Shown here: positions 5,883-5,960 of the stretch, in pieces
Position numbering within the stretch: position 1 is the first letter of the stretch
Layout of the letters: the number at the start of each line of letters is the position of its first letter
From: Pseudomonadota bacterium
GTDB lineage: Bacteria > Pseudomonadota > Gammaproteobacteria > Burkholderiales > Burkholderiaceae_F
DNA length: 5,960 bases
NCBI GenBank assembly: GCA_021823635.1
Contig: JAKANT010000122.1
Coordinates: 1-5,960, forward strand
Direction of reading: 5' to 3'
The notes under the pieces: model-generated
Told to the model about the DNA's origin: nothing
The model's database searches: none
Seen by the model: the letters and a program-made list of their open reading frames with translations, nothing else
Program-made: the position numbers and the translations under genes

Positions 5883-5960
5883 CTACTTTTCGTCCGCCGT
5901 CGGTGCGCGACCGGGCGTCGCACCACTTTCGAGTTGCGGCAGCGCGCCCGCATCGCCGCC
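5883..5960 (-). CDS. Probable C-terminal end of a minus-strand gene, cut by the window edge
   Basis: Read leftwards from the right edge, one minus-strand frame is open to a TAG at 5885-5883 and encodes about 25 residues ending in LPQLESGATPGRAPTADEK. The Gly/Ala/Pro-rich composition with a charged end looks like a flexible C-terminal tail, and the third positions are mostly G or C, as in the other genes here. The stop would be 6 nt from the murB stop, which fits the tight convergent packing seen at 4288-4297. The fragment is too short to name a family, and the other two minus-strand frames are less gene-like. It could be a chance open stretch. Confidence 0.42.
   Translation of the reverse strand, partial: GGDAGALPQLESGATPGRAPTADEK
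5902..5924. terminator. Imperfect hairpin downstream of murB, weak terminator candidate
   Basis: GGTGC (5902-5906) plus GAC (5909-5911) can pair with GTC (5917-5919) plus GCACC (5920-5924), giving an 8-bp stem with a 2-nt bulge and a 5-nt loop. Only TTT follows (5927-5929), after CA-rich bases. It lies 25 nt past the murB stop and probably inside the end of the convergent gene, so a role in ending murB transcription is uncertain. Confidence 0.22.

Noticed and set aside
1..5960. CRISPR array, insertion sequence, tRNA, toxin-antitoxin or phage-defence genes
   Set aside because: No spaced direct repeats, transposase motifs, terminal repeats, cloverleaf-like sequence or defence-associated domains were seen on reading both strands.

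Overview
This is a dense, high-G+C stretch (by eye about two thirds G+C) of what looks like an ordinary bacterial chromosome. The Dxs, IspA and MurB sequences, the order xseB-ispA-dxs and the strong G/C third-position bias point to a betaproteobacterium, probably near Burkholderiales. That assignment is inferred from the proteins, because the window has no rRNA or other taxonomic marker. No mobile element, tRNA, rRNA, CRISPR array or phage gene was seen.

Layout from left to right. (1) The 5' part of a minus-strand tandem-rhodanese sulfurtransferase runs off the left edge. (2) A 59-bp divergent promoter region follows. (3) A tightly packed plus-strand cluster, very likely an operon, holds xseB (exonuclease VII small subunit), ispA (farnesyl diphosphate synthase), dxs (1-deoxyxylulose-5-phosphate synthase) and a stand-alone class I glutamine amidotransferase of unknown substrate. 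Its junctions are an ATGATG overlap, a 20-nt gap and an 8-nt gap. (4) A minus-strand gene for an unrecognised 130-residue protein converges on the amidotransferase. The two stop codons lie in the arms of one perfect 10-bp hairpin. (5) A 163-bp divergent intergenic region carries candidate promoters for both flanking genes. (6) murB (UDP-N-acetylenolpyruvoylglucosamine reductase) is complete on the plus strand. (7) A probable C-terminal end of another minus-strand gene converges on murB and runs off the right edge.

How the genes fit together. Dxs makes the first intermediate of the MEP isoprenoid pathway, and IspA condenses the resulting C5 units to farnesyl diphosphate, the precursor of undecaprenyl phosphate and of quinone side chains. 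MurB makes UDP-MurNAc, whose peptide-loaded form is transferred to undecaprenyl phosphate. The window therefore contains enzymes for both the lipid carrier and the precursor of the cell wall, although murB is a separate transcription unit. XseB shares the operon through a conserved gene order and not through a shared pathway.

I found no convincing undescribed system. The points most worth a second look are the amidotransferase at the end of the isoprenoid operon, the unrecognised 130-residue protein, the hairpin shared by two convergent stop codons, and -10-like hexamers placed 6-7 nt before start codons that lack a Shine-Dalgarno sequence, which suggests leaderless transcripts.
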